A stretch of DNA of 64,000 bases from assembly GCF_018417535.1 (NCBI RefSeq), contig NZ_CP070978.1, positions 1,550,001-1,614,000 on the forward strand. Reading direction: 5' to 3'. The DNA is from Burkholderia pyrrocinia. Its GTDB lineage: Bacteria > Pseudomonadota > Gammaproteobacteria > Burkholderiales > Burkholderiaceae. Below the pieces are notes generated by a model. That model saw only the letters and a list, made by a program, of their open reading frames with translations, did not search any database and was not told the origin of the DNA. Below are positions 42,580 through 51,490 of the stretch, in pieces; within the stretch, counting starts at the first letter, position 1, and every line of letters starts with the position of its first letter. Both the position numbers and the translations under genes were made by a program.

Positions 42580-44391
42580 TCACACCGTGCCGAGCAAGCC
42601 CTGCGGCCGGAACCGGACGAGCAGCAGCAGCACGACGCCGTAGATCAGCATCCGGTAGTCGGCCGCCCAGCGGAACAGCTCGGGCAGCCCGATCAGCGCA
42701 ACCGCGCCGGCGATGCCGCCCAGCACGTTGCCGAGCCCGCCGAGGATCACCATCGTCAGCGCGAGGATCGACACCTGCGAATCGAAGGTCTGGTGATTGA
42801 TGTAGCTGTACAGGTGCGCGGCGATGCCGCCGCTCACGCCGGCCGCGACGCCGCCGACCGCGAACGCGATCGCCTTGTAGCGGTTCGGCGCGATGCCGTG
42901 CGCGCGTGCGGCGACATCGTCCTCGCGCACCGCGCGCAGCGTGCGGCCGAGATGCGAGCGCAACAGCCGCACCTGCACGAGCGCGAACCCGACGAGCACC
43001 GCGAACGTGAACCAGTACGCGGCGCGCGCGGTCGTCGCCCACGGCAGCGGCGCGATGCCGGTGACGCCGAGCGGGCCGCGCGTGAGGCCGTCCCAGTTCA
43101 GGATCACGAGGCTCACCACTTCGCCGATGCCGAGCGTCGCGATCGACACGTAGTGCCCGCGCAGCCGGAACGCCGGATAGACGAGCAGCGTGCCGAGCAC
43201 GGCCGTGATCGCGCCCGCGCACGGGATCGTCACGGCCGGCGACCAGCCGAGATCCGACGACAGCAGCGCCGACGCATACGCGCCGATCACCAGCAGCGCC
43301 GCGTGCCCGAGCGAAATCTGCCCGACCGTGCCCGCGACGAGCGTGAGGCTCAGCGCGAGCAGGCCGTACAGCCAGGCATTGGTCAGCGTCTGCAGCACGT
43401 ACGGCGACGCGCCGAGCCACGGCAGCACGGCCGCCAGCGCAATCAGCACGACGAGCACCGGGCGCGGCACGCGCACGGCTTTCGCGGCCGCGAGGAAGGT
43501 GCCCGTCATCGGCTCGGGCGGCAGCGCGCGGTTCGCGCTGAACAAGCCGTTCGGCCTCCATACAAGGAACACGATCAGCAGCCCGAACGCGAACAGGTCG
43601 CGATAGCTCGTGCCGAACAGCGCGACACCGTAGCTTTCGACGAGACCGAGCAGCAGGCTGCCCGCGATCGCGCCCGGCACGTTGCCGAGCCCGCCGATCA
43701 AGAGCGCGACCACGCCCTTCAGCGTCGCCTGAAAGCCCATCGCCGGATCGATGCTGTTGTAGTACATGCCGACCAGCAGCCCGCTCACGCCGCCGAGCGC
43801 GCACGCGATCGCGAACACGGTCTGGTTCACGCGGTCGACGTCGACGCCCATCTGCAGCGCCGCGTCGCGATCCTGCGCGGTCGCGCGCACGGCCCAGCCG
43901 AGCCGCGTGAAGCGCAGGAAGCCGTACAGCAGCGCGGCCGCCGCGATGCCGATGCCCGCGATCAGCAGGTCGAGCGAGCCGAGCGTCGCGCCGGCGATCC
44001 GCAGGTGCCAGTCGGGCAGCGGCGTCGGCACCGCGCGCGGGTCCGCGCCGAATGCGAGCTGCGCGAGCTGGTCGAGGATGAAGCTGATGCCGATCGTCGC
44101 GAGCAGCGGCGCGATCCGCGCCGCATGGCGCAGCGGCCGCAGCCCGATCCGCTCGATCGCGACGCCGAGCGCGCCGCAGCCGACGACGACCGCCGCGAGC
44201 GCGACCGGCAGCGGCAACCCGAAGCGCGTCAGGCACAGCCAGCCGATGAACGCGCCGACCATGTACACCGAGCCGTGCGCGAAGTTGATCAGGTGCGACA
44301 CGCCGAAGATCAGCGCGAGCCCGACCGCGAGCAGCGCATAGATGTTGCCGACGATGAGGCCGTTGAGCGTGTAGTCGAGCCAGGATGCCAT
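42580..44391 (-). CDS. Fused LivH-LivM branched-chain-type ABC permease
   Basis: A 603-residue permease in which the usual two proteins are one chain. Residues ~1-290 are LivH-like ([40 protein letters not shown]), residues ~310-603 LivM-like ([40 protein letters not shown]). About 16 hydrophobic segments are visible and no stop lies between the halves. The linker is near residues 285-305 ([14 protein letters not shown]). The ATG at 44391 has only a weak ribosome site. The fusion fixes permease stoichiometry; substrate is likely an amino acid, amide or aromatic acid. Confidence 0.87.
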   Translation of the reverse strand: MASWLDYTLNGLIVGNIYALLAVGLALIFGVSHLINFAHGSVYMVGAFIGWLCLTRFGLPLPVALAAVVVGCGALGVAIERIGLRPLRHAARIAPLLATIGISFILDQLAQLAFGADPRAVPTPLPDWHLRIAGATLGSLDLLIAGIGIAAAALLYGFLRFTRLGWAVRATAQDRDAALQMGVDVDRVNQTVFAIACALGGVSGLLVGMYYNSIDPAMGFQATLKGVVALLIGGLGNVPGAIAGSLLLGLVESYGVALFGTSYRDLFAFGLLIVFLVWRPNGLFSANRALPPEPMTGTFLAAAKAVRVPRPVLVVLIALAAVLPWLGASPYVLQTLTNAWLYGLLALSLTLVAGTVGQISLGHAALLVIGAYASALLSSDLGWSPAVTIPCAGAITAVLGTLLVYPAFRLRGHYVSIATLGIGEVVSLVILNWDGLTRGPLGVTGIAPLPWATTARAAYWFTFAVLVGFALVQVRLLRSHLGRTLRAVREDDVAARAHGIAPNRYKAIAFAVGGVAAGVSGGIAAHLYSYINHQTFDSQVSILALTMVILGGLGNVLGGIAGAVALIGLPELFRWAADYRMLIYGVVLLLLVRFRPQGLLGTV

Positions 44392-44429
44392 CACGATGCG
44401 TCCGTCATTTGCATGCGGTTGATCCGGAA

Positions 44430-45623
44430 TCAGCGCGCGGCGAGCTGCGGCTTCGCGCCATCCCACAGCGCCCACTGCCCCTGCTTCACGACCAGGTACA
44501 CGGTGCGCGCGCCCGCGACGCGGCGCGTCTGCGGATCGAAGCGCACCTTGCCGAAGATCACGCTCGGCACGTCGCTTACCTTCGCGAAGCCGTCGTGCGC
44601 GGCCTGGCGCGTCGTGCCGTAGCGGCGCAGCACCTCGGCCGACAGGATCAGCGCGTCGTATGCGCGCGCGACGAACGAATCGGGATCGGTGTGGAATTTC
44701 GCGCGATAGCGCTGCACGAACGCCTGCACCTCGGGACGCGGCTCGGCCGGGAAGAAGTTCGATTCCGTATAGACGCCGTCGACGGCCGCGCCGCCCAGTT
44801 CGAGGAATTTCGGCGAATACACGGAGCCGACCGCCGCGATCGGCAGCGTGACGCCCGACGTGCGCGTCTGCCGCACGATCTGCGCGCCGTCCGCGTAGTA
44901 CGAGATCAGCACGATCGAATCGGGTTTCGATGCGCCGATCCGCACGAGCGTCGAGCGGAAGTCCTTCTCCGCCGGCTGGTAGCCCTCGGCCGCGACGACC
45001 TGCGCGCCGAGCCCGGCCACCGCTTTCGCGAAGATGTCCTTGCTGGTGCGGCCCCAGTCGGTGTTCAGGTACAGCACCGCGATCCGCTTGAAGCCGAGTT
45101 CCTTCACCGCGTAGCGCGCGAGCAGCGGCTGCTCCTCGGCCTGGCTCAGCGCGGTGCTCCACAGGTAATCGCCGCCCTTCGTGAAATCCGGATGCGAGTT
45201 CGTGAAGCCGAACTGGATCAATTGCCCGCGCTGGTAGATCGGCGAAGCGGCCATCGACGTCGCGCTGGAGAAATCGCCGAGCTCGATTGCGATGCGCGGA
45301 TCGGCGACGAACTTCTGCGCGATCGCCACGGCCTGGCGCGGATCGCTGCGGCTGTCCTGGAAGTCGACCGCGAGCGGCCGGCCGTGAATGCCGCCGCTGC
45401 CGTTGATCTCGTCGAGCGCGAGATCGAAGCCGCGCTTCCATTGCTCGCCGTACTGCGCGTCCTGGCCCGTGAGCGGCCCGCTCACGCCGACCACCACCGG
45501 CTCGCCCGACACGCCCGCCGCGAGCACGCCGCCCGTCGACAAGCCCCATGCGGCGGCGAGCGCCGCCACCGTGCCCAGCACGCGCCGCCATGCGCCGCGC
45601 GCGTCGTTCCCCGAAACGTTCAT
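44430..45623 (-). CDS. Branched-chain-type ABC importer binding protein (LivK-like)
   Basis: A 397-residue receptor with a long N-region signal peptide ending near residue 35 ([10 protein letters not shown]). The mature chain has the Peripla_BP_6 pattern: [34 protein letters not shown], and [20 protein letters not shown]. Length is normal. It heads the Liv-type operon, divergent from a LysR regulator that also precedes a flavin monooxygenase, so the imported compound may be the monooxygenase's substrate. Confidence 0.88.
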   Translation of the reverse strand: MNVSGNDARGAWRRVLGTVAALAAAWGLSTGGVLAAGVSGEPVVVGVSGPLTGQDAQYGEQWKRGFDLALDEINGSGGIHGRPLAVDFQDSRSDPRQAVAIAQKFVADPRIAIELGDFSSATSMAASPIYQRGQLIQFGFTNSHPDFTKGGDYLWSTALSQAEEQPLLARYAVKELGFKRIAVLYLNTDWGRTSKDIFAKAVAGLGAQVVAAEGYQPAEKDFRSTLVRIGASKPDSIVLISYYADGAQIVRQTRTSGVTLPIAAVGSVYSPKFLELGGAAVDGVYTESNFFPAEPRPEVQAFVQRYRAKFHTDPDSFVARAYDALILSAEVLRRYGTTRQAAHDGFAKVSDVPSVIFGKVRFDPQTRRVAGARTVYLVVKQGQWALWDGAKPQLAAR

Positions 45624-45978
45624 GCCGCCCCCACCTTCAGTCAGTCGAAAAGAGTGAGGGCATGTAACCACCCGGCTCGGGGCGATCCAACGAAGTTTTG
45701 CGCATATCGATATCGCGTGCGGCGCGAAGCGGATGACACTCGCGAACGGCCATCCGCATGTTGTGTATCGCGCGGTGTGTGAGCATGCATCACATCGCGT
45801 TGATTCGATTGGCGTTTCCCGCACGGCACCGCTCGCAGCCGATGTGCCGGCACGCACCATCGACCGTCACGACGATCGTGCGCTTCGCAGTTTTCGCGCT
45901 GTCGATAGCAAGAATCATTATATGAATCGCGCATGCTCGCACTCCTACAATGCGCAAATCGCATCATCGGAACGCGTC
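45624..45978. promoter_or_regulatory. Divergent control region between the importer and the LysR/monooxygenase genes
   Basis: This 355-base gap contains an A+T-rich island at 45911-45930 with a TATAAT-like -10 on the minus strand (45922-45917), which could drive the importer with a long leader, and a TACAAT on the plus strand near 45945-45950 for the regulator. The remaining sequence shows no gene. The imperfect symmetry around ATCATTATATGAAT (45914-45927) may be a LysR site. Confidence 0.4.
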
Positions 45979-46992
45979 ATGGAGCTGCATCAACTCGAAG
46001 CCTTTTCCGCGGTCATGTCGGCCGGCAGCGTGACCGGCGCCGGCGAACTGCTCGGCCGCTCGCAACCGGCCGTCACGCGCCAGATCCAGGAGCTCGAAGC
46101 CGATCTCGGCTACGCGCTGTTCGACCGGCACGGCCCGCGCGTCACGCCGACGCGGCGCGCGTTCCTGCTGTACGAGGAAGTCGAGCGCTCGCTGGTCGGC
46201 CTGCGCGCGATCGAGGCACGGGCACGCGCGCTCGGCGACGAAACGGCCGAACCCGTGCGCATCGCGGCGACGCCGTCGCTCGCGGCCACGCTCGTGCCGG
46301 CCGCGCTCGCCGCGCTGCCCGACAGCGCGCACGCGCCGCACTACCAGTTGCGCAGCGAATCGGCCGAGCATGTCGTGCACGAGGTGCTGGCCGGCACGGC
46401 CGACGTCGGCGTCGTCACGTTGCCGATGGCGCACGCAGGGCTCGACGTGCACTGGATCGCGCAGACGCCATGCGTCGCCGTGCTGCCCGCCGGCGATCCG
46501 CTCGCGGCGAAGCCGCGCATCGCGCTGCGCGATCTCGCGCGCCGCCGCATCGTGACGGTCGCGAACCGGCACCGGCTGCGCCAGCGGATCGATGCGGCGT
46601 TCGCGGCCGCGCGCGTCGACGCGCGCGTGTTCATCGAAACCAATGCGTCGCTGAATGCGGTGATGGCCGCGCGCGCGGGCATCGGGATCGGCATCGTCGA
46701 TCCGGCGACGGGCGTCGCGCTGCCGGTCGACGGCGTCGTCACGCGCCCGCTCGACGTCGACATCCCGTTCGCGTTCGGCGTCGCGACGCCGGCCGGCAAG
46801 GCGCGCTCCGCGGCCGTCGATGCGCTGCTCGACGCGCTGCACCGCACGACGTGCGCACTGCTCGACGACGTGGTCTTTCACGACGCCGCCGCGCACGACG
46901 CGCTGCTGCGCGGCGACCGGCTGCGCAGCGAGCGAGCGCCGCGTCCGCCTCGCACGACACGTTCGCGCCGCACCCGCCAGGAGGCCGCATGA
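45979..46992 (+). CDS. LysR-family transcriptional regulator
   Basis: A 337-residue regulator. The DNA-binding region is at residues ~1-60 (LHQLEAFSAVMSAGSVTGAG, LLGRSQPAVTRQIQELE), then the effector domain. The last ~35 residues are an unusual Arg/Pro tail (RSERAPRPPRTTRSRRTRQE), which may reflect extension into the junction with the next gene. It overlaps the monooxygenase ATG by four bases and probably controls both the downstream genes and the divergent importer. Confidence 0.87.
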   Translation: MELHQLEAFSAVMSAGSVTGAGELLGRSQPAVTRQIQELEADLGYALFDRHGPRVTPTRRAFLLYEEVERSLVGLRAIEARARALGDETAEPVRIAATPSLAATLVPAALAALPDSAHAPHYQLRSESAEHVVHEVLAGTADVGVVTLPMAHAGLDVHWIAQTPCVAVLPAGDPLAAKPRIALRDLARRRIVTVANRHRLRQRIDAAFAAARVDARVFIETNASLNAVMAARAGIGIGIVDPATGVALPVDGVVTRPLDVDIPFAFGVATPAGKARSAAVDALLDALHRTTCALLDDVVFHDAAAHDALLRGDRLRSERAPRPPRTTRSRRTRQEAA

Positions 46993-48422
46993 CGACACCG
47001 CTCGACGCACTCGACGCACTCGAGGCACGGCTCGCGCAAGACCTGCGCTGGCTCGACCTGCCCGCGCCGTCGTGGGTGCCGCAGCGCGAGGCCGACGGCG
47101 CGCGCGTGCTCGACGTCGCGATCGTCGGCGGCGGCATGGCGGGGCTCGCGGCTTCCGCCGAACTGCGCCTGCTCGGCATCGACAACCAGTGCGTGATCGA
47201 CCGCGCGCCGGCCGACTACGAAGGGCCGTGGGTCACGTTCGCGCGGATGGACACGCTGCGCTCGCCGAAGCAGCTCGCGGGCCCGGCCCTCGGCCTGCCC
47301 GCGCTGACGTTCCGCGCATGGTTCGAGGCGCAGTACGGCCGCGCCGCGTGGGACGCGCTCTACAAGATTCCGCGTACGCAATGGATGGATTACCTGCGCT
47401 GGTATCGGCGCGTGCTCGACCTGCAGGTGCGCAACGACACCACGCTCGTCGCGCTGCGCCCGCGCGACGACGGCCTGCTCGCGCTCGACGTGCGCGGCAA
47501 CGGCGAAGCCCAGACCCTGCTCGCGCGGCACGTCGTGCTCGCGACCGGCCGCGACGGTCTCGGCGGCCCGTACGTGCCGCCTGTCGCGCAACGCGCACCG
47601 CGCATGCGCTGGGCCCATTCGTCCGAGCCGATCGATTTCGCGGCGCTCGCGGGCAAGCGCGTCGGCGTGGTCGGTGCGGGCGCATCCGCGTTCGACAATG
47701 CGGGTACCGCGCTCGAAGCCGGCGCCGCGCGCGTCGACCTGTTCTTCCGCCGCGCGGACATTCCGCGCATCAACAAGCTGACCGGCATCGGCAGCCCGGG
47801 CCTCGTGCACGGCTACGCCGATCTCGACGACGCGACGAAGTGGCGTTTCATGCACTACGCGTTGACGTCGCAGACGCCACCGCCGCGCGACAGCGTGCTG
47901 CGCGTGTCGCGCCACGCGCACGCGCAGTTTCATGCGGGCAGCCCGATCGAGACGCTCGCCGAACGTGCGGACGGCCTCGACGTGACGACGCCGCGCGGAC
48001 GCTACACCGTCGACTTCCTGATCTTCGCGACGGGCTTTCATTCGGACTGGACGACGCGCGCGGAATTCGCGTCGTTCGGCTCGCACGTGCGGCGCTGGAA
48101 GGATCGCTATCGACCGGAACCTGACAGGTGGCTCGACGAGCTCGCCGAGTCGCCCGATCTCGGCCCCGCGTTCGCGTTCCAGGAACGCGAGCCCGGGGCG
48201 TGCCCGGCCGTCACGCAGATCCATTGCTTCAACCATGCGGCGAGCCTGAGCCACGGCAAGCTGTCCGGCGATATCCCGGCCATCAGCGCGGGCGCGAAAC
48301 GGCTGGCGCGTGGCATCGCGAGCCGGCTGTTCGACGCCGACCGCGATCGCCATTACGACGCACTCGTCGCGTACGCGAATGCCGAGTTGCAAGGCGACGA
48401 ATGGCGCGACGCGGATGCATGA
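46989..48422 (+). CDS. FAD/NAD(P)-dependent monooxygenase
   Basis: A 477-residue flavoprotein of the flavin/N-hydroxylating monooxygenase group. FAD fold VAIVGGGMAGLAASAELR (near residues 41-58), NADPH fold GVVGAGASAFDNAGTALEAG (near 220-240) and the late FATGFHSDW match. It lacks the Baeyer-Villiger fingerprint. AGGAGG precedes the ATG, which overlaps the LysR stop. Two AhpD-fold genes follow, so the set may oxidise a compound brought in by the divergent Liv-type importer. Substrate not identifiable. Confidence 0.82.
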   Translation: MTTPLDALDALEARLAQDLRWLDLPAPSWVPQREADGARVLDVAIVGGGMAGLAASAELRLLGIDNQCVIDRAPADYEGPWVTFARMDTLRSPKQLAGPALGLPALTFRAWFEAQYGRAAWDALYKIPRTQWMDYLRWYRRVLDLQVRNDTTLVALRPRDDGLLALDVRGNGEAQTLLARHVVLATGRDGLGGPYVPPVAQRAPRMRWAHSSEPIDFAALAGKRVGVVGAGASAFDNAGTALEAGAARVDLFFRRADIPRINKLTGIGSPGLVHGYADLDDATKWRFMHYALTSQTPPPRDSVLRVSRHAHAQFHAGSPIETLAERADGLDVTTPRGRYTVDFLIFATGFHSDWTTRAEFASFGSHVRRWKDRYRPEPDRWLDELAESPDLGPAFAFQEREPGACPAVTQIHCFNHAASLSHGKLSGDIPAISAGAKRLARGIASRLFDADRDRHYDALVAYANAELQGDEWRDADA

Positions 48423-48467
48423 GCACGCGTTCATCGACGACATAAACGACGAAGGGAAACCAGAACG

Positions 48468-48998
48468 ATGACTGAATCAATCACGCCGGCCGCCGCGCCG
48501 GACACGATCGACGCGGTGGCCGGCCTGCGCGACGGCGATACGGTGACCGCGCTGCGCCGTGCGCGCGACAAGGTGCTGCTGCATACGCGGCTGAGCGAAG
48601 CCGCGTTGTTCGATCCGGCGTTGCCCGATCTTTCGTTGGTCGAAAGACTGCATGCCGCACGATACGTCGCGCAACGATCGAACGCACACGCACTGGCCTC
48701 GACGTATCGCACGCGGCTGCTCGACGCCGGCGGCACCGCCGAGGAAATCGCGCGCGCCGACGCCGATGCGTTCGACGCGCTTGCCCCGCGCCTCGGCGCG
48801 ATCCTCGCTCATGCGCGGCTGTTGGCACAGGCGCCCGTCGACGCACGCGCGTCCCATCTCGATGCGCTGAAGTCGGCCGGACTCACGACACCGGCGATCG
48901 TCGCGCTGTCGCAGCTCGTTGCATTCGTCGCGTATCAGTTGCGCGTCGCGGTTGCCGCGCAAGCGCTTCAGGCACGTGCTGCGCCGGAGGCCGCATGA
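48468..48998 (+). CDS. CMD-domain protein (Avi_7170-type)
   Basis: A 176-residue helical protein of the carboxymuconolactone-decarboxylase/AhpD superfamily, of the kind that regularly occurs next to the Avi_7169-type peroxidase. Recognisable blocks are LPDLSLVERLHAARYVAQRS and LKSAGLTTPAIVALSQLVAF. It has no CxxC, so it probably lacks peroxidase activity by itself. Its stop overlaps the next gene's ATG by four bases, so the two proteins are likely partners. Confidence 0.72.
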   Translation: MTESITPAAAPDTIDAVAGLRDGDTVTALRRARDKVLLHTRLSEAALFDPALPDLSLVERLHAARYVAQRSNAHALASTYRTRLLDAGGTAEEIARADADAFDALAPRLGAILAHARLLAQAPVDARASHLDALKSAGLTTPAIVALSQLVAFVAYQLRVAVAAQALQARAAPEAA

Positions 48999-49588
48999 CG
49001 ACCGCCGCTCACGGCTTCACGTCCGACACGCTCGGCTGGCGCGCATGGCTGGATACGGTTTCGCTCGATGCCGCGACGCCCGATCAGCTTGCGGTGCTCG
49101 AAGCAAGCCACCCGCATGCGAAAACATCCGACTACTACCTGCTGCTCGTCCACCTGCCCGAAATCCTGCGGCAGCGCTCGGGCGTATTCAACGCGATCAT
49201 GTACGGCCCGGGCGGGCTGTCGCGTGCGGAGCGCGAACTCGCCAGCACGGCCGTGTCGCGCGTGAACGGCTGCGTGTATTGCGCGTCGGTGCATGCGCAG
49301 CGCTTCGCGCAGCTCGCGAAACGCACCGATGCAATCGAGCAGGTGTTCGACGATCCGGCGACGGCCGGCACGACGGCACGCGAACGCGCGATCGTGCGCT
49401 ATGCGATCGCGCTGACCGGGCGGCCCGATACGGTCGATGCGGACGATATCGCCGCGCTCGAAGCCGAAGGGCTGACGCATGAGGACATTCTCGACCTGTC
49501 GCACGCGGTCGCGATCTTCGCGTGGGCGAACCGGTTGATGCTGACGCTGGGGGAGCCGGTGTTTCCCGAGCCGGCGGCCAACGCCTGA
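48995..49588 (+). CDS. Alkylhydroperoxidase-domain protein (Avi_7169-type)
   Basis: A 197-residue AhpD-fold protein with the redox motif C93-V-Y-C96-A-S-V-H100 inside LASTAVSRVNGCVYCASVH. It should use the Cys pair to reduce a peroxide or related intermediate. With the preceding CMD protein it forms a pair known to accompany importer/monooxygenase clusters. The likely role is handling a reactive intermediate or hydrogen peroxide leaked by the flavin monooxygenase. It is the last gene of the plus-strand group. Confidence 0.8.
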   Translation: MTTAAHGFTSDTLGWRAWLDTVSLDAATPDQLAVLEASHPHAKTSDYYLLLVHLPEILRQRSGVFNAIMYGPGGLSRAERELASTAVSRVNGCVYCASVHAQRFAQLAKRTDAIEQVFDDPATAGTTARERAIVRYAIALTGRPDTVDADDIAALEAEGLTHEDILDLSHAVAIFAWANRLMLTLGEPVFPEPAANA

Positions 49589-49630
49589 CGCGCCTGCAAC
49601 ACGCACAAGCAGACGCGGACCACGCCTGCG

Positions 49631-50062
49631 TTACGCCTTGTGCGTCGACAACAAAATACTCGTCTCGGTACTCGCAATACCGTCGATCAACCGGATCGCA
49701 CCGAGCACGCGATCGAAATGCTCGAGCGAATCGGCATGCAGCTCGGCGACGAGATCCCAGCGGCCGTTGGTGCTGTGGATCGACGCGACGTTCGGATGCC
49801 CGCGCAGCACCTTCACCACCTCGGCCCCGCGATTGCCCTGCACCGCGATCGACATCAGCGCGCGGATCCGGTGCCGTTCGGCCGCCGGCTTGAGCCGCAC
49901 CGTATAACCGACGATCACGCCGTTTTTCTCCAGCCGCGTCAGCCGGTTCTGCACGGTTGCGCGCGCGACGCGCAATTCCTTCGCCAGCGCGACGACGGGC
50001 AGTCGCGCGTTGTCGCGCAGCAGCGCGATGAGCTGCCGGTCGACGTCGTCGAGCGTGATCAT
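49631..50062 (-). CDS. Lrp/AsnC-family transcriptional regulator
   Basis: A 143-residue regulator: helix-turn-helix at residues ~5-50 (LDDVDRQLIALLRDNARLPV, LRVARATVQNRLTRLEKNG) and a RAM domain behind (IRALMSIAVQGNRGAEVVKV; WDLVAELHADSLEHFDRVLG). It is divergent from the ornithine cyclodeaminase gene. Three evenly spaced 13-base boxes lie in the shared region, fitting cooperative binding by an octameric Lrp-type protein that senses an arginine-family amino acid. Confidence 0.88.
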   Translation of the reverse strand: MITLDDVDRQLIALLRDNARLPVVALAKELRVARATVQNRLTRLEKNGVIVGYTVRLKPAAERHRIRALMSIAVQGNRGAEVVKVLRGHPNVASIHSTNGRWDLVAELHADSLEHFDRVLGAIRLIDGIASTETSILLSTHKA

Positions 50063-50135
50063 GAACGGGCCTTCCTGTTGAGCGTGAACCGGCCGCCAGC
50101 GTGCCGGAGGCTGCGCATTCCGGCCAGCACGAACC

Positions 50136-50190
50136 TGGCAAACTGCCGGATATGGCTGGCAATTTGCCAAGTCTATCGATAAATCTGCCA
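50136..50190. promoter_or_regulatory. Three phased 13-base boxes, probable AsnC/Lrp-type operators
   Basis: A perfect palindrome TGGCAA-T-TTGCCA lies at 50157-50169. A close copy TGGCAAACTGCCG starts 21 bases earlier (50136-50148), and a half-conserved copy GATAAATCTGCCA starts 21 bases later (50178-50190). Twenty-one bases is two helical turns, so all three boxes face the same side of the DNA. They lie just upstream of the candidate promoter at 50202-50230, an activator position. Confidence 0.6.
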
Positions 50191-50201
50191 CTTTTGCCGT
50201 C

Positions 50202-50230
50202 TTTTTGTTGGCTCGACTCCCGGAAATAAT
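50202..50230 (+). promoter_or_regulatory. Candidate promoter of the ornithine cyclodeaminase operon
   Basis: TTTTTG (50202-50207) and AATAAT (50225-50230) are 17 bases apart. Transcription would start near 50237, about 115 bases before the ATG at 50352. The -35 element is poor, which fits activation by the regulator bound at the boxes upstream. Confidence 0.4.
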
Positions 50231-50351
50231 GACTCCATCGACCGGCCGAATACGCCGCGCCGCCGCTTTTCAGCAAGCCCGCGCCGAAGCATCGCCCGGT
50301 CGACCGGAATGCCAGGACACCCGTACCGGCAAAGACAATGGAGACAAACCG

Positions 50352-51431
50352 ATGACTCGCTTCCTCGACGTTCCCGCCACCGCTCGCCTGATCGCCACAA
50401 CCGGCGTCACGACGTTCCTGCGCGAACTCGTCGACACGCTGCGCGCCGATTACCTGCACTGGGCCGATTTCGACAAGTCGCCGCGCGTCGCGTGCCACTC
50501 TCGCGACGGCGTAATCGAGCTGATGCCCGTCGCGAACGCGTCGCTGTTCGCGTTCAAGTACGTGAACGGCCACCCCGTCAATGCCGCACGCGGGATGCAC
50601 ACGGTGATGGCATTCGGCGCGCTCGCCGAAGTCGATACCGGCTACCCGCTGCTGCTCGCCGAACTTACGCTGACGACCGCGCTGCGCACGGCCGCCACGT
50701 CGGTGCTCGCCGCGCAGGTGCTCGCGCGGCCCGACTCGCGCACGATGGCGCTGATCGGCAACGGCGCGCAGAGCGAATTCCAGGCGATCGCGTTCCACAC
50801 GCTGCTCGGCATCGACGAAATCCGCGTATTCGACGTCGATCCGCTCGCGACCGACAAGCTCGTGCAAAACCTCGCCGCGTATCCCGAGTTGCGCGTCGTG
50901 CGCGCCGCGTCGACCGCCGATGCCGTGCGCGGCGCCGACATCGTGACGACCGTCACTGCCGACAAGGCGTACGCGACGATCGTCACGGCCGACATGGTCG
51001 AGCCCGGCATGCACCTGAACGCGGTCGGCGGCGATTGCCCCGGCAAGACCGAGCTCGAAGCGGGCGTGCTGCACGCGGGCCGCGTGTTCGTCGAATTCGA
51101 GCCGCAGTCGCGCGTCGAGGGCGAGATCCAGCAGATGCCGGCAGACTTCCCCGTCACCGAGCTGTGGCGCGTGCTGCAGGGCGAAACGACCGGCCGCGAA
51201 CGCGCGGACGAAGTCACGGTGTTCGACTCGGTCGGCTTCGCGCTCGAGGATTATTCGGCGCTGCGCTACCTGTACGCACTCGCGCAGCAGCACAACGCGG
51301 GGGTCGAGATCGCGCTGATTCCGCCGGCCGTCGACCCGAAGAACCTGTTCGCGCTGATCGACGACCCGGCTGCGATCGCGCAAGGTCACGCGGCGTTCGT
51401 GACCGAAGCCGTCGCCGCGTTCGCGCGCTGA
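50352..51431 (+). CDS. Ornithine cyclodeaminase
   Basis: A 359-residue enzyme of the ornithine cyclodeaminase/mu-crystallin family, of the longer form typical of true cyclodeaminases. NAD-binding fold at MALIGNGAQSEFQAIAFH (near residues 131-150); substrate-side blocks HTVMAFGALAEVDTGYPLLL and LNAVGGDCPGKTELE. It converts ornithine to proline and ammonia. It is divergent from an AsnC-type regulator and is followed after 59 bases by a citrulline hydrolase gene. Confidence 0.88.
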   Translation: MTRFLDVPATARLIATTGVTTFLRELVDTLRADYLHWADFDKSPRVACHSRDGVIELMPVANASLFAFKYVNGHPVNAARGMHTVMAFGALAEVDTGYPLLLAELTLTTALRTAATSVLAAQVLARPDSRTMALIGNGAQSEFQAIAFHTLLGIDEIRVFDVDPLATDKLVQNLAAYPELRVVRAASTADAVRGADIVTTVTADKAYATIVTADMVEPGMHLNAVGGDCPGKTELEAGVLHAGRVFVEFEPQSRVEGEIQQMPADFPVTELWRVLQGETTGRERADEVTVFDSVGFALEDYSALRYLYALAQQHNAGVEIALIPPAVDPKNLFALIDDPAAIAQGHAAFVTEAVAAFAR

Positions 51432-51490
51432 CCGTCATCGCCGGGCGGCCCGTGCGCTGCCCGGCTCCCTGCCTTTCGCTCCCGCCTTCC

